A stretch of 64,000 nt of DNA, taken from assembly GCF_900100735.1 (NCBI RefSeq), contig NZ_FNCJ01000012.1:62001-126000 (forward strand). The letters are read 5' to 3'. Source of the stretch: Paraburkholderia phenazinium (GTDB lineage Bacteria > Pseudomonadota > Gammaproteobacteria > Burkholderiales > Burkholderiaceae). A program made the position numbers and the translations under genes. The notes beneath the pieces were generated by a model that was not told the DNA's origin, searched no databases, and saw only the letters and a program-made list of their open reading frames with translations. Of this stretch, positions 48,342 to 57,393 are shown piece by piece; position 1 is the stretch's first letter; every line of letters begins with the position of its first letter.

Positions 48342-49813
48342 GTCGCGAAGTGTTGATGCTGGTGGATGCGCTGGCACGCGAGAAGAACGTCGATAAAGAC
48401 GTGGTATTTGCCGCGCTCGAAGCGGCTCTCGCTTCGGCCTCCAAGAAACTCTTCGAAGAAGATGCGGACATCCGCGTCCATATCGACCGTGAAAGCGGCG
48501 AGCACGAAACGTTCCGCCGCTGGCGCGTGGTGCCGGACGAAGCCGGTCTGCAAGAGCCGGATCAGGAAATCCTGCTGTTCGAAGCACGTGAGCAGAAGGC
48601 CGACGCGCAGCTCGACGAGTTCATCGAAGAACCCGTGCCGTCGATCGAATTCGGCCGTATTGGCGCCCAGGCCGCCAAGCAGGTGATCCTGCAGAAGGTG
48701 CGCGACGCCGAGCGCGAGCAGATCCTGAACGACTTCCTCGAGCGTGGCGAGAACATCATGACCGGTACGGTCAAGCGTCTCGACAAGGGGAATTTCATCG
48801 TCGAGTCGGGCCGTGTCGAAGCGCTGCTGCGCCGCGACCAGCTGATTCCGAAGGAAAACCTGCGCGTGGGTGACCGCGTGCGCGCCTATATCGCCAAGGT
48901 CGATCGCACCGCTCGCGGTCCGCAGATCGAACTCTCGCGTACGGCGCCCGAGTTCCTGATGAAGCTGTTCGAGATGGAAGTGCCGGAAATCGAGCAAGGC
49001 CTGCTCGAAATCAAGGCCGCCGCGCGCGATCCGGGCGTGCGCGCCAAGATCGGCGTGGTCGCTTATGACAAGCGCATCGATCCGATCGGCACCTGCGTCG
49101 GCATCCGCGGTTCGCGCGTGCAGGCGGTACGTAATGAGCTCGGTGGCGAAAACGTCGACATCGTGCTATGGTCAGAAGATCCCGCCCAGTTTGTGATCGG
49201 CGCGCTCGCGCCGGCAGCCGTGCAGTCGATCGTCGTCGATGAAGAAAAGCATTCGATGGACGTCGTCGTCGACGAGAACGAACTGGCGGTCGCAATCGGC
49301 CGTAGCGGCCAGAACGTGCGTCTTGCCAGCGAACTCACCGGCTGGCAGATCAATATCATGACGCCGGACGAATCTGCGCAAAAGCAGAATCAGGAACGTG
49401 GTGTTCTGCGTGACCTGTTCATGGCGCGTCTCGATGTCGACGAAGAAGTGGCTGACATCCTGATCGACGAGGGCTTTACGAGTCTCGAAGAGATCGCTTA
49501 TGTGCCGCTCAACGAGATGCTCGAGATCGAAGCGTTCGACGAAGACACCGTTCACGAACTGCGCAATCGCTCACGCGATGCACTGCTGACGATGGCGATC
49601 GCGAATGAAGAAAAGGTCGAAAATGTCGCACTCGACCTGAAGAGCCTGGACGGCATTGACGCCGACCTGCTCGCCAAGCTGGCTGAACACCAGATTCACA
49701 CGCGTGACGAACTGGCTGAGCTGGCTGTAGATGAATTGGTCGAGATGACCGGAATGGAAGAGGATGCCGCTAAGGCGTTGATCATGAAAGCACGTGAACA
49801 TTGGTTCCAGTGA
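48338..49813 (+). CDS. nusA: NusA, transcription elongation/antitermination factor
   Basis: A 491-residue NusA of normal proteobacterial length. It has the N-terminal RNA polymerase domain (residues 1-130), the S1 domain (MTGTVKRLDKGNFIVESGRVEALL), two KH domains (GVVAYDKRIDPIGTCVGIRGSRVQAV; ELAVAIGRSGQNVRLASELTGWQI), and two acidic C-terminal repeats (residues about 360-491). It controls pausing, termination and antitermination. Translationally coupled to rimP. Confidence 0.98.
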   Translation: MSREVLMLVDALAREKNVDKDVVFAALEAALASASKKLFEEDADIRVHIDRESGEHETFRRWRVVPDEAGLQEPDQEILLFEAREQKADAQLDEFIEEPVPSIEFGRIGAQAAKQVILQKVRDAEREQILNDFLERGENIMTGTVKRLDKGNFIVESGRVEALLRRDQLIPKENLRVGDRVRAYIAKVDRTARGPQIELSRTAPEFLMKLFEMEVPEIEQGLLEIKAAARDPGVRAKIGVVAYDKRIDPIGTCVGIRGSRVQAVRNELGGENVDIVLWSEDPAQFVIGALAPAAVQSIVVDEEKHSMDVVVDENELAVAIGRSGQNVRLASELTGWQINIMTPDESAQKQNQERGVLRDLFMARLDVDEEVADILIDEGFTSLEEIAYVPLNEMLEIEAFDEDTVHELRNRSRDALLTMAIANEEKVENVALDLKSLDGIDADLLAKLAEHQIHTRDELAELAVDELVEMTGMEEDAAKALIMKAREHWFQ

Positions 49814-49907
49814 GAAATGACCATGGCGCACTAAATTGAACGCGGCCGTCAGGCCGCATGACAAGATGCTAACCGCAAGGAATCGGTCCTTGCATTAAGA
49901 GGAATGA

Positions 49908-52859
49908 ATGGCGAGTAACAACGTAGCCCAATTTGCCGCGGAACTGAAAATGCCTGCAGGCGTGCTCCTTGAGCAGCTGCAGGCAGCAGGCGTCACCAAA
50001 GCGAGCGAAGACGACACCTTGTCCGAAACGGACAAGGCGCGTCTGCTCGACCACTTGCGCAAGTCTCACGGCTCGACTGATGCGGACAAGCGCAAGATCA
50101 CGCTGACGAAGCGGCATACGTCGGAGATCAAGCAATCCGACGCGACGGGTAAGGCTCGTACCATTCAGGTCGAGGTGCGCAAGAAGCGCACGTTCGTCCG
50201 CCGCGATGAAGCGGGTGGCGAAGGCGGCGATGCATCGAATCATGTGGCCGAGGCCGAGAACGATACGGACGACCTCGAACTTCAGCGGCGCGAGGAAGAA
50301 GCGCGTCACGAAGCCGAGCTGCTCGAAAAGCAGGCTCAGGAGCTGAAGGCGCGTCAGGAACAGCTGGAGCGCGAAGAGGCCGAGCGCCAGGCGCGCGAGC
50401 AGGCTGCCGAAGCCGAGCGCCGCCGTGCGGAAGAGGAAGCGGCGAAGAAGCGTGCCGCTGCCGCAGCGGAAGCTGCTGCGCAGAAGAAGGCCGAAAAGGT
50501 CGAGCAGGCTGTGCAAGCCGCGCAGCCCGCCGCAGCCTCGCCTGCACCGGCTGCCGCAAGCGAGCAGGACGATGAACGCGCGGCCGCAGAACGCGCCGCG
50601 CAACGCGAAGCCGCGAAGAAGGCGGAAGACGCAGCGCGTCTGGCCGCAGAAAAGACGCGCGCCGAGCAGGAAGAAATCAGCAAGCGCCGCGCCAAGGCAG
50701 AAGCCGAAGCACGTGCGATTCGCGAGATGATGAACACGCCGCGCAAGGCGCAGGTCAAGGCGCCGGAACCGGCGCCGGTGGCCAAGCCTGCCGAAGCGCC
50801 CAAGGCTGCGGAAGCCAAGGGTACGCTGCACAAGCCGGCTCGTCCGGAAGGCGCAGCACCGGCCCGTCCGGCCGCGAAGAAGCCGGCAGCGGCAGCACCG
50901 GCCGCTACCACGGCGCCGTCGGCTGGCGACAAGAAGAAGCCGGGCGCAGGCAAGGGCGGCTGGCAGGACGACGCAGCGAAGCGCCGCGGCATCAAGACGC
51001 GCGGCGATACGAGCGGCGGTGTGGATCGCGGCTGGCGCGGTGGCCCGAAGGGTCGCGGCAAGCATCAGGATCAGAACACCACGTTCCAGGCCCCGACCGA
51101 ACCGATCGTGCGCGAAGTGCACGTGCCGGAAACGATTACGGTTGCCGATCTGGCCCACAAGATGGCCGTGAAGGCATCGGAAGTCATCAAGTCGATGATG
51201 AAGCTCGGCCAGATGGTCACCATCAACCAGATGCTGGACCAGGAAACGGCGATGATCATCGTCGAAGAACTGGGTCACCACGCGGTTGCGGCCAAGCTGG
51301 ACGATCCGGAAGCGATGCTGGTCGAAGGCGAAATCACCGACGCAGAATTGCTGCCGCGTCCGCCGGTCGTGACCGTGATGGGTCACGTCGACCACGGCAA
51401 GACCTCGCTGCTCGACTACATCCGCCGCGCCAAGGTGGCAGCGGGTGAAGCGGGCGGGATTACGCAGCACATCGGTGCGTACCACGTGGAAACGCCGCGC
51501 GGTGTGATCACCTTCCTCGACACCCCGGGTCACGAGGCCTTCACGGCCATGCGTGCTCGCGGTGCCAAGGCAACCGACATCGTGATTCTGGTGGTCGCAG
51601 CCGACGACGGCGTGATGCCGCAGACGAAGGAAGCGATTGCTCACGCGAAGGCAGGTGGCGTGCCGCTCGTCGTCGCCATCAATAAGATCGACAAGCCGGA
51701 TGCGAATCTGGAACGCGTCAAGCAGGAACTGGTCGCGGAAGGCGTCGTGCCGGAAGAGTACGGTGGCGAATCGCCGTTCGTGCCGGTGTCGGCCAAGACC
51801 GGCGCGGGCATCGACGACCTGCTCGAAAACGTGCTGCTGCAAGCCGAAGTGCTGGAACTGAAGGCACCGGTCGAAGCGCCGGCCAAGGGTCTGGTCATCG
51901 AAGCGAAGCTCGACAAGGGTAAGGGTCCGGTTGCAACAATCCTGGTCCAGTCGGGCACGCTGAACCGCGGCGACGTCGTGCTGGCAGGCAGCGCCTATGG
52001 CCGCGTGCGCGCCATGCTCGACGAAACCGGCAAGCCGACCAAATCGGCCGGCCCGTCGATCCCGGTTGAGATTCAAGGTCTGTCGGAAGTGCCGCAAGCG
52101 GGCGAAGAAGTCATCGTCATGCCGGACGACCGTAAGGCGCGTGAAGTCGCACTGTTCCGTCAAGGCAAGTTCCGCGACGTCAAGCTGGCCAAGCAACAGG
52201 CCGCCAAGCTCGAGAACATGCTGGAACAGATGGGCGAAGGCGAAGTGCAGTACCTGCCGCTGATCGTCAAGGCCGACGTGCAGGGTTCGCAGGAAGCGCT
52301 GGTGCAGTCGCTGCAAAAGCTCTCCACCGACGAAGTCCGCGTGCAGATCGTGCACGGCGCGGTGGGTGGCATCAGCGAAAACGACGTCAACCTGGCTACG
52401 GCTTCGAAGGCGGTCATCATCGGCTTCAACACCCGTGCTGACGCTCAGGCTCGCAAGCTGGCAGAGTCCAACGGCATCGACATTCGCTACTACAACATCA
52501 TCTATGACGCTGTGGATGAAGTGAAGGCTGCGATGTCGGGCATGCTGGCGCCGGAGAAGCGCGAAGTCGTGACCGGTATGGTCGAAGTGCGTCAGGTCTT
52601 CAAGGTACCGAAGATCGGTGCAGTGGCCGGCTGTATGGTTACGGACGGCTTCGTCAAGCGCTCGTCGTCGGTGCGCGTGCTGCGCAACAACGTCGTGATT
52701 CACACGGGCGAGCTCGATTCGCTCAAGCGCTTCAAGGACGACGTGAAGGAAGTGCGTCAGGGCTTCGAGTGCGGTATGTCGATCAAGAACTTCAACGACA
52801 TCGTTGAAGGCGATCAGTTCGAAGTCTTCGAAGTCACCGAAGTCGCGCGTTCGCTGTAA
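49908..52859 (+). CDS. infB: Translation initiation factor IF-2
   Basis: A 983-residue GTPase that brings initiator tRNA to the 30S subunit. The N-terminal IF2_N domain (ASNNVAQFAAELKMPAGVLL) is followed by about 300 charged Ala/Glu/Lys residues, a second IF2_N-like part, and the G domain with G1 GHVDHGKTS, G3 DTPGH and G4 NKID. Domains II-IV follow to the end (VRQGFECGMSIKNFNDIVEGDQFE). The ATG at 49908 follows AAGAGGA. A long hairpin terminator separates it from rbfA. Confidence 0.98.
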   Translation: MASNNVAQFAAELKMPAGVLLEQLQAAGVTKASEDDTLSETDKARLLDHLRKSHGSTDADKRKITLTKRHTSEIKQSDATGKARTIQVEVRKKRTFVRRDEAGGEGGDASNHVAEAENDTDDLELQRREEEARHEAELLEKQAQELKARQEQLEREEAERQAREQAAEAERRRAEEEAAKKRAAAAAEAAAQKKAEKVEQAVQAAQPAAASPAPAAASEQDDERAAAERAAQREAAKKAEDAARLAAEKTRAEQEEISKRRAKAEAEARAIREMMNTPRKAQVKAPEPAPVAKPAEAPKAAEAKGTLHKPARPEGAAPARPAAKKPAAAAPAATTAPSAGDKKKPGAGKGGWQDDAAKRRGIKTRGDTSGGVDRGWRGGPKGRGKHQDQNTTFQAPTEPIVREVHVPETITVADLAHKMAVKASEVIKSMMKLGQMVTINQMLDQETAMIIVEELGHHAVAAKLDDPEAMLVEGEITDAELLPRPPVVTVMGHVDHGKTSLLDYIRRAKVAAGEAGGITQHIGAYHVETPRGVITFLDTPGHEAFTAMRARGAKATDIVILVVAADDGVMPQTKEAIAHAKAGGVPLVVAINKIDKPDANLERVKQELVAEGVVPEEYGGESPFVPVSAKTGAGIDDLLENVLLQAEVLELKAPVEAPAKGLVIEAKLDKGKGPVATILVQSGTLNRGDVVLAGSAYGRVRAMLDETGKPTKSAGPSIPVEIQGLSEVPQAGEEVIVMPDDRKAREVALFRQGKFRDVKLAKQQAAKLENMLEQMGEGEVQYLPLIVKADVQGSQEALVQSLQKLSTDEVRVQIVHGAVGGISENDVNLATASKAVIIGFNTRADAQARKLAESNGIDIRYYNIIYDAVDEVKAAMSGMLAPEKREVVTGMVEVRQVFKVPKIGAVAGCMVTDGFVKRSSSVRVLRNNVVIHTGELDSLKRFKDDVKEVRQGFECGMSIKNFNDIVEGDQFEVFEVTEVARSL

Positions 52860-52875
52860 TTCAGGCGCAACGCTG

Positions 52876-52920
52876 AAGGGGCGGGGCGGGCGCTTGGCGC
52901 CGCTCCGCCCCTTGTTTTTT
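52876..52920 (+). terminator. Strong hairpin terminator between infB and rbfA
   Basis: AAGGGGCGG (52876-52884) and CCGCCCCTT (52905-52913) form a perfect 9-pair stem with further inner GC pairing, followed by G and six T (52914-52920). It lies inside the usual infB-rbfA-truB operon, so rbfA may depend on readthrough or its own promoter. Confidence 0.85.
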
Positions 52921-53002
52921 GTAATGAGGTTTGCGCGTGCCGCCTCCCGCGGCAGACCCGCAAACCTCTTTGCCATCCGTTCAAACGGATCACGGATTCA
53001 CC

Positions 53003-53368
53003 ATGCCTAAGAAACGTACTTCTCCCAATCGCAACGTGCAGATCGCCGATCAGATCCAGCGCGACCTGTCCGAACTGCTGCGCGAGGTCAAAGACCCGCG
53101 CATCGGCATCGTCACGATTCAAAGCGTCGAGCTGACGCCCGACTACGCGCACGCGAAGGTCTACTTCACAACGCTGACCGGCGACCCGCAACAGACGCTC
53201 GAAGCGCTGAGTCACGCGGCCGGCCATCTGCATAACCAGTTGTTCAAGCGCCTGCATATCCACACGGTGCCGACGCTGCATTTCCACTACGACAAGACGA
53301 TCGAGCGGGCTGTGGAAATGTCGCGCCTGATCGACGAGGCGAACGCGAGCCGCGCCAAAGAAGACTGA
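53003..53368 (+). CDS. rbfA: RbfA, 30S ribosome-binding factor
   Basis: A 121-residue KH-fold protein (PNRNVQIADQIQRDLSELLREVKDPRIGIVTIQSVELTPDYAHAKVYFTTL; LHIHTVPTLHFHYDKTIERAVEMSRLIDEA). It assists late 16S rRNA maturation and cold adaptation. The frame is open upstream, but the ATG at 53003 begins the conserved sequence. A terminator hairpin precedes it. Confidence 0.96.
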   Translation: MPKKRTSPNRNVQIADQIQRDLSELLREVKDPRIGIVTIQSVELTPDYAHAKVYFTTLTGDPQQTLEALSHAAGHLHNQLFKRLHIHTVPTLHFHYDKTIERAVEMSRLIDEANASRAKED

Positions 53369-53431
53369 TTGCGCGCGGTTTGCTGCGCAGTTGGCTGTGT
53401 CGCTGATTTTTGTTCGTCCTCACTATCTGAT

Positions 53432-54370
53432 ATGACCGCACCTCAACGGCCCCGTGTGCCGCGTCGCGCGCTCGACGGTGTGTTGCTGCTCGATAAGCCC
53501 ATTGGCCTGTCGAGCAACGACGCGCTGATCCGGGCGAAGCGCCTCTATCTGGCGAAGAAGGCCGGCCACACCGGCACGCTCGATCCGCTCGCTACCGGTT
53601 TGCTGCCGCTGTGTTTCGGCGAAGCGACCAAGTTCTCGCAGGATTTGCTCGAAGCCGACAAGACCTATGAGGCCACCATGCGCCTCGGTATCCGCACGGC
53701 CACCGGCGACGCCGAAGGCGAGGCGATCGAAACGCGTGAAGTGAGCTGCGACGAGGCGGCGGTGGTGGCCGCGATGGCGCGTTTTCTCGGTGAGATCGTC
53801 CAGGTGCCGCCGATGTATTCCGCGCTCAAGCGCGACGGCAAGCCTTTGTACGAGTACGCCCGGGCGGGCCAGACGGTCGAGCGGGAAGGGCGCCAGGTGA
53901 CGATCCTCGCGCTGGAGATGCTCTCGTGCACGCTGCCCGATGTGACGTTTCGCGTGACCTGCAGCAAGGGCACGTATGTGCGCACGCTGGCTGAGGATAT
54001 TGGCGAGGCGCTCGGCTGTGGCGCGCATCTGGTGGCGTTGCGGCGTACCGGTGTGGGTGCCTTGACGCTGGAACATGCGGTGACGCTCGATGCGTTGTCC
54101 GACGCCGCCGAAGGCGAGCGCGACCAATGGCTGCAGCCGGTCGATGCGCTGCTGTCGACCTTCCCGGCGGTGCAGCTCGATGCCGAGGCGACACGACGGT
54201 TTCTGCATGGCCAGCGCTTGCGTCTGGCCGACCTTGTCTTGACGGGCGAGGCAGCACAGGCCGAACGTGTGCGCGTCTATGCGGCAGAAGAAGGCAAGCT
54301 GCTCGGTGTGGCAAAGCTGGGCGAGGGCGTGCTGGCGCCGGAGCGGTTGGTGGTGACGGCAGCGAGCTAG
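53432..54370 (+). CDS. truB: TruB, tRNA pseudouridine-55 synthase
   Basis: A 312-residue TruB. The catalytic Asp lies in AGHTGTLDPLATGLLPLCFGEATKFSQ, KTYEATMRLG and SKGTYVRTLAEDIGEALGCGAHLVALRRTGVG are conserved, and a C-terminal PUA-like part (from about residue 240) is present. It makes the T-loop pseudouridine in nearly all tRNAs. The start is ATG at 53432. It ends just before a bidirectional terminator. Confidence 0.97.
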   Translation: MTAPQRPRVPRRALDGVLLLDKPIGLSSNDALIRAKRLYLAKKAGHTGTLDPLATGLLPLCFGEATKFSQDLLEADKTYEATMRLGIRTATGDAEGEAIETREVSCDEAAVVAAMARFLGEIVQVPPMYSALKRDGKPLYEYARAGQTVEREGRQVTILALEMLSCTLPDVTFRVTCSKGTYVRTLAEDIGEALGCGAHLVALRRTGVGALTLEHAVTLDALSDAAEGERDQWLQPVDALLSTFPAVQLDAEATRRFLHGQRLRLADLVLTGEAAQAERVRVYAAEEGKLLGVAKLGEGVLAPERLVVTAAS

Positions 54371-54390
54371 CACACGACGCACGGGAAACA

Positions 54391-54429
54391 AAAAAGGCGG
54401 TACCGCATCACTGCGGTACCGCCTTTTTC
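54391..54429. terminator. Bidirectional terminator between truB and emrB
   Basis: GGCGGTACCGCA (54396-54407) and TGCGGTACCGCC (54412-54423) pair perfectly over 12 bases with a TCAC loop. A run of A precedes it and TTTTTCTTT follows, so it can end transcripts from both convergent operons. Confidence 0.95.
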
Positions 54430-54506
54430 TTTGCTGCACGACTGGCTCCGAAGACGGACGGTGCGTTAAGCCTTCTCAAGCACCGCCTTCAACACAACAT
54501 CGAGCA

Positions 54507-56069
54507 TCAATGCGCCGCCGCAGCCGCCGCGCCGGCATTGCCGCCTGCGCGCTCGGGCTTGGTGATCCAGATCAGCGCAATCAGCGCGATAAAAATCCCT
54601 GCCGAGATAAAGAACAGATCGTTCACACCCAACTGTGCGGCCTGTTGGGAAGCCATGTTGTTGAACAGCCCATAGGCTTGCGGCTGATTGAAGCCGGCCG
54701 CGCCCATCTGGCGAATCGACTGATCGAACACCGGATTGTAGGAATTGGCCTGCTCGGTCAGTTGCGCATGATGCAGGATGGTGCGGTGATCCCACGCCGT
54801 CTGGAAAATCGAGGTGCCGATACCGCCGCACATGATCCGCACGAAGTTCGACAAACCCGACGCCGCCGGAATCCGGTTGCCCGGCAGTCCCGACAAGGTG
54901 ATCGACACGAGCGGAATAAAGAACCCCGCCATCCCGATGCCCTGAATCAAGGTGGGCAGCAGCAGCGAATATTCGTCCACACCGGTCGTATAGCGCGAGC
55001 GCATCCAGAAGCACAGCGCAAACACGAGGAACGACAAGGTGGCGATATAGCGCGGATCCGTACGCGGGAGAACCTTGCCGGTGAGCGGCGAGAGCAGCAC
55101 CGCGAACAGTCCGACCGGCGCCATCACGAGGCCCGCGTCCGTTGCTGTATAGCCGATGTCGGTCTGCAACCACAACGGCAGCAACACCAGATTGCCGAAG
55201 TAAAGCCCATAGCCGATCGACAGCGCCACCGTGCCGCCCGTGAAATTACGCCTGCTGAACAGCGACAGGTCGACCACCGGATGCTCCGCGGTCAGCTCCC
55301 AGACAATGAAGAACGCGAGCGCAATCACCGCGGTCAGCGCCAGCACCACGATGGTGGTGGACGAAAACCAGTCGAGGTCCTTGCCCTTGTCGAGCATGAT
55401 CTGCAGCGAGCCGACCCAGAGAATCAGCAAGCCGAGTCCTACGCCGTCGATCGGCGCCTTGCGGATCACCGAATCGCGATTGCGGAAGATCGACCATGTC
55501 GCGATGGCGGCAATCGTGCCGACAGGAATGTTGACGTAGAAGATCCACGGCCACGAGATGTTGTCCGAGATCCAGCCACCCAGGATCGGCCCGGCCACCG
55601 GCGCAATCAGTGTGGTCATCGCCCACATGGAAAGCGCCATTGGCGCCTTGGCGCGGGGGTAGCTGGCGAGCAGCAGGGTCTGCGACAACGGAATCATCGG
55701 GCCGGCCACCGCGCCCTGCAGCACGCGCGAGGCGAGCAGGAAGGGCAGCGTCGGAGCCAGGCCGCACATCCACGACGAGATCACGAACAGGATGATCGAC
55801 GCCATGAACAGGCGCACCTGGCCGATGCGCTCGGTGAGCCAGCCGGTCAGCGGCACGGAGATCGCGTTCGCCACCGCGAACGAGGTGATCACCCACGTGC
55901 CCTGATCGGACGAAACGCCCAGATCCCCAGAGATGGACGGGATCGACACGTTCGCAATCGAGGTGTCGAGCACGTTCATGAAAACGGCGAGCGACACTGC
56001 GATGGTGCCGATCACCAGTTGCGCACCCTCTAACGGCGGATGAGGGACTTGCGCTTGAGCCTGAGCCAT
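54507..56069 (-). CDS. emrB: EmrB/QacA-type DHA2 drug exporter
   Basis: A 520-residue inner membrane drug:proton antiporter with 14 predicted segments. Motif C is seen as GPILGGWISDNISWPWIFYVNIPVG, and VFMNVLDTSIANVSIPSISGDL marks TM1 (motif D). It pairs with EmrA (33 bases upstream) and the outer membrane factor to span the envelope. The EmrAB system exports hydrophobic toxins and uncouplers. It ends near the bidirectional terminator. Confidence 0.95.
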   Translation of the reverse strand: MAQAQAQVPHPPLEGAQLVIGTIAVSLAVFMNVLDTSIANVSIPSISGDLGVSSDQGTWVITSFAVANAISVPLTGWLTERIGQVRLFMASIILFVISSWMCGLAPTLPFLLASRVLQGAVAGPMIPLSQTLLLASYPRAKAPMALSMWAMTTLIAPVAGPILGGWISDNISWPWIFYVNIPVGTIAAIATWSIFRNRDSVIRKAPIDGVGLGLLILWVGSLQIMLDKGKDLDWFSSTTIVVLALTAVIALAFFIVWELTAEHPVVDLSLFSRRNFTGGTVALSIGYGLYFGNLVLLPLWLQTDIGYTATDAGLVMAPVGLFAVLLSPLTGKVLPRTDPRYIATLSFLVFALCFWMRSRYTTGVDEYSLLLPTLIQGIGMAGFFIPLVSITLSGLPGNRIPAASGLSNFVRIMCGGIGTSIFQTAWDHRTILHHAQLTEQANSYNPVFDQSIRQMGAAGFNQPQAYGLFNNMASQQAAQLGVNDLFFISAGIFIALIALIWITKPERAGGNAGAAAAAAH

Positions 56070-56102
56070 GTATTGGAAACCTTGTTAGAACGTGGCGCAG
56101 CC

Positions 56103-57338
56103 TTACATTGCCTTGGTCGGTGCCTTCGCGTCGCGGGCGGCGGACTTCTGCGCACCGCTGTATTGGCCTGCGCTGGGACCGGCGTTTTCAGCAATGATGC
56201 GGGCGATTTCGGCGTCGGCCTGGTCGCCGTACTTGTCGAACACGTTGGTCTGATAGACCGTGTTCTGTGCATCGCCGAGTTGGCCGCCGTTTTCGTCCTT
56301 GATGCCGACGTCGACGTTCATCGACAGGCCAATGCGCAGCGGATGCTTTTCAAGCTCTTGCGGGTCGAGTTCGATCCGCACCGGCAGACGCTGCACCACC
56401 TTGATCCAGTTGCCCGTGGCGTTCTGCGCCGGCAGCAGCGAGAAGGCCGAACCCGTGCCTGCCGAAAAGCCCACCACCTTGCCGTGGAACACCACCGACG
56501 AGCCATAGACGTCGGCCGTCAGCTCGACCGGCTGGCCGATCCGCATATGCTTCAGCTGAACTTCCTTGAAGTTCGCGTCGACCCACACGCCGTTCAGCGG
56601 CACGATCGCCATCAGCGGGTTGCCCGGCGAGACGCGCTGGCCGACCTGCACCGAGCGCTTCGCCACGTAGCCGGTGACCGGCGCCGGCAGCGTGTTACGC
56701 GCGTTGGCCAGATACGCGTCGCGTACCTTGGCGGCTGCCGCTTCGACGTTCGGGTGATCGGCGATCGTCGTGTTGGCGGTCAGCGCGCGGTTCGAAGCGA
56801 GCTGTTGCTTCGCTGCGTCGAGCGCGGCCTGGGCGCTCTTCACGGCGTCGCGGGCGTGGGAGATTTCTTCCTGCGACACGGCGCCGGTCTGAGCCACCAT
56901 CATGCGGCGGCGCAGGTCGTCGTTGGCGCGCGACAGATCGGCCTCACGCACTTCCACCTGAGCCTGGTACTGGTTGTCGTCGGCGAACAGGCCGCGCACC
57001 TGGCGCACCACCTGGCCGAGATTGGCTTCCGACTGTTGCAGCGCGACGCGTGCGTCGGCCGGATCCAGCACGACGAGCGGGTCGCCGGCCTTCACTGTCT
57101 GAGTGTCGTCGGCATTCACCGCGATGACCGTGCCGGTCACTTGCGGGGTGATCTGCACGACGTTGCCGTTCACATACGCGTCGTCGGTCGACTCGTGGAA
57201 GCGCGCCACGAGGAAGTAGTACAGCCCGTAGGCGACAGCGGCAATCAGGATCACGATGACGAGCAGCGTCATCATGCGCTTGCGTTTGCCGTTGTTCGCC
57301 GGTTGTGCGCTGGCGGCAGGTTGCTGGGGGGTGCTCAT
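56103..57338 (-). CDS. emrA: EmrA/HlyD-type membrane fusion protein
   Basis: A 411-residue adaptor. One N-terminal membrane anchor (MMTLLVIVILIAAVAYGLYYFL), then the barrel-sandwich hybrid (GNVVQITPQVTGTVIAVNADDTQTVKAGDPLVVLDP), a long alpha-hairpin (residues 90-200) that reaches the outer membrane factor, and a beta-barrel domain (APVTGYVAKRSVQVGQRVSPGNPLMAIVPLNGVWVDANFKE). Co-transcribed with emrB and the outer membrane factor gene. Confidence 0.95.
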   Translation of the reverse strand: MSTPQQPAASAQPANNGKRKRMMTLLVIVILIAAVAYGLYYFLVARFHESTDDAYVNGNVVQITPQVTGTVIAVNADDTQTVKAGDPLVVLDPADARVALQQSEANLGQVVRQVRGLFADDNQYQAQVEVREADLSRANDDLRRRMMVAQTGAVSQEEISHARDAVKSAQAALDAAKQQLASNRALTANTTIADHPNVEAAAAKVRDAYLANARNTLPAPVTGYVAKRSVQVGQRVSPGNPLMAIVPLNGVWVDANFKEVQLKHMRIGQPVELTADVYGSSVVFHGKVVGFSAGTGSAFSLLPAQNATGNWIKVVQRLPVRIELDPQELEKHPLRIGLSMNVDVGIKDENGGQLGDAQNTVYQTNVFDKYGDQADAEIARIIAENAGPSAGQYSGAQKSAARDAKAPTKAM

Positions 57339-57393
57339 GGATATGCTCCGTATTCTCTCAATCTGCGTCGTTTATTCGGATGGGCATTCGGGT

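Noticed and set aside
49869..52976. A 1035-codon open frame antisense to infB
   Set aside because: It is the codon-position shadow of a GC-rich real gene; the infB frame has all expected GTPase motifs, and the antisense product resembles nothing known.
54510..56033. A 507-codon frame antisense to emrB
   Set aside because: His/Arg-rich composition and full overlap with the EmrB membrane protein show it is not a gene.
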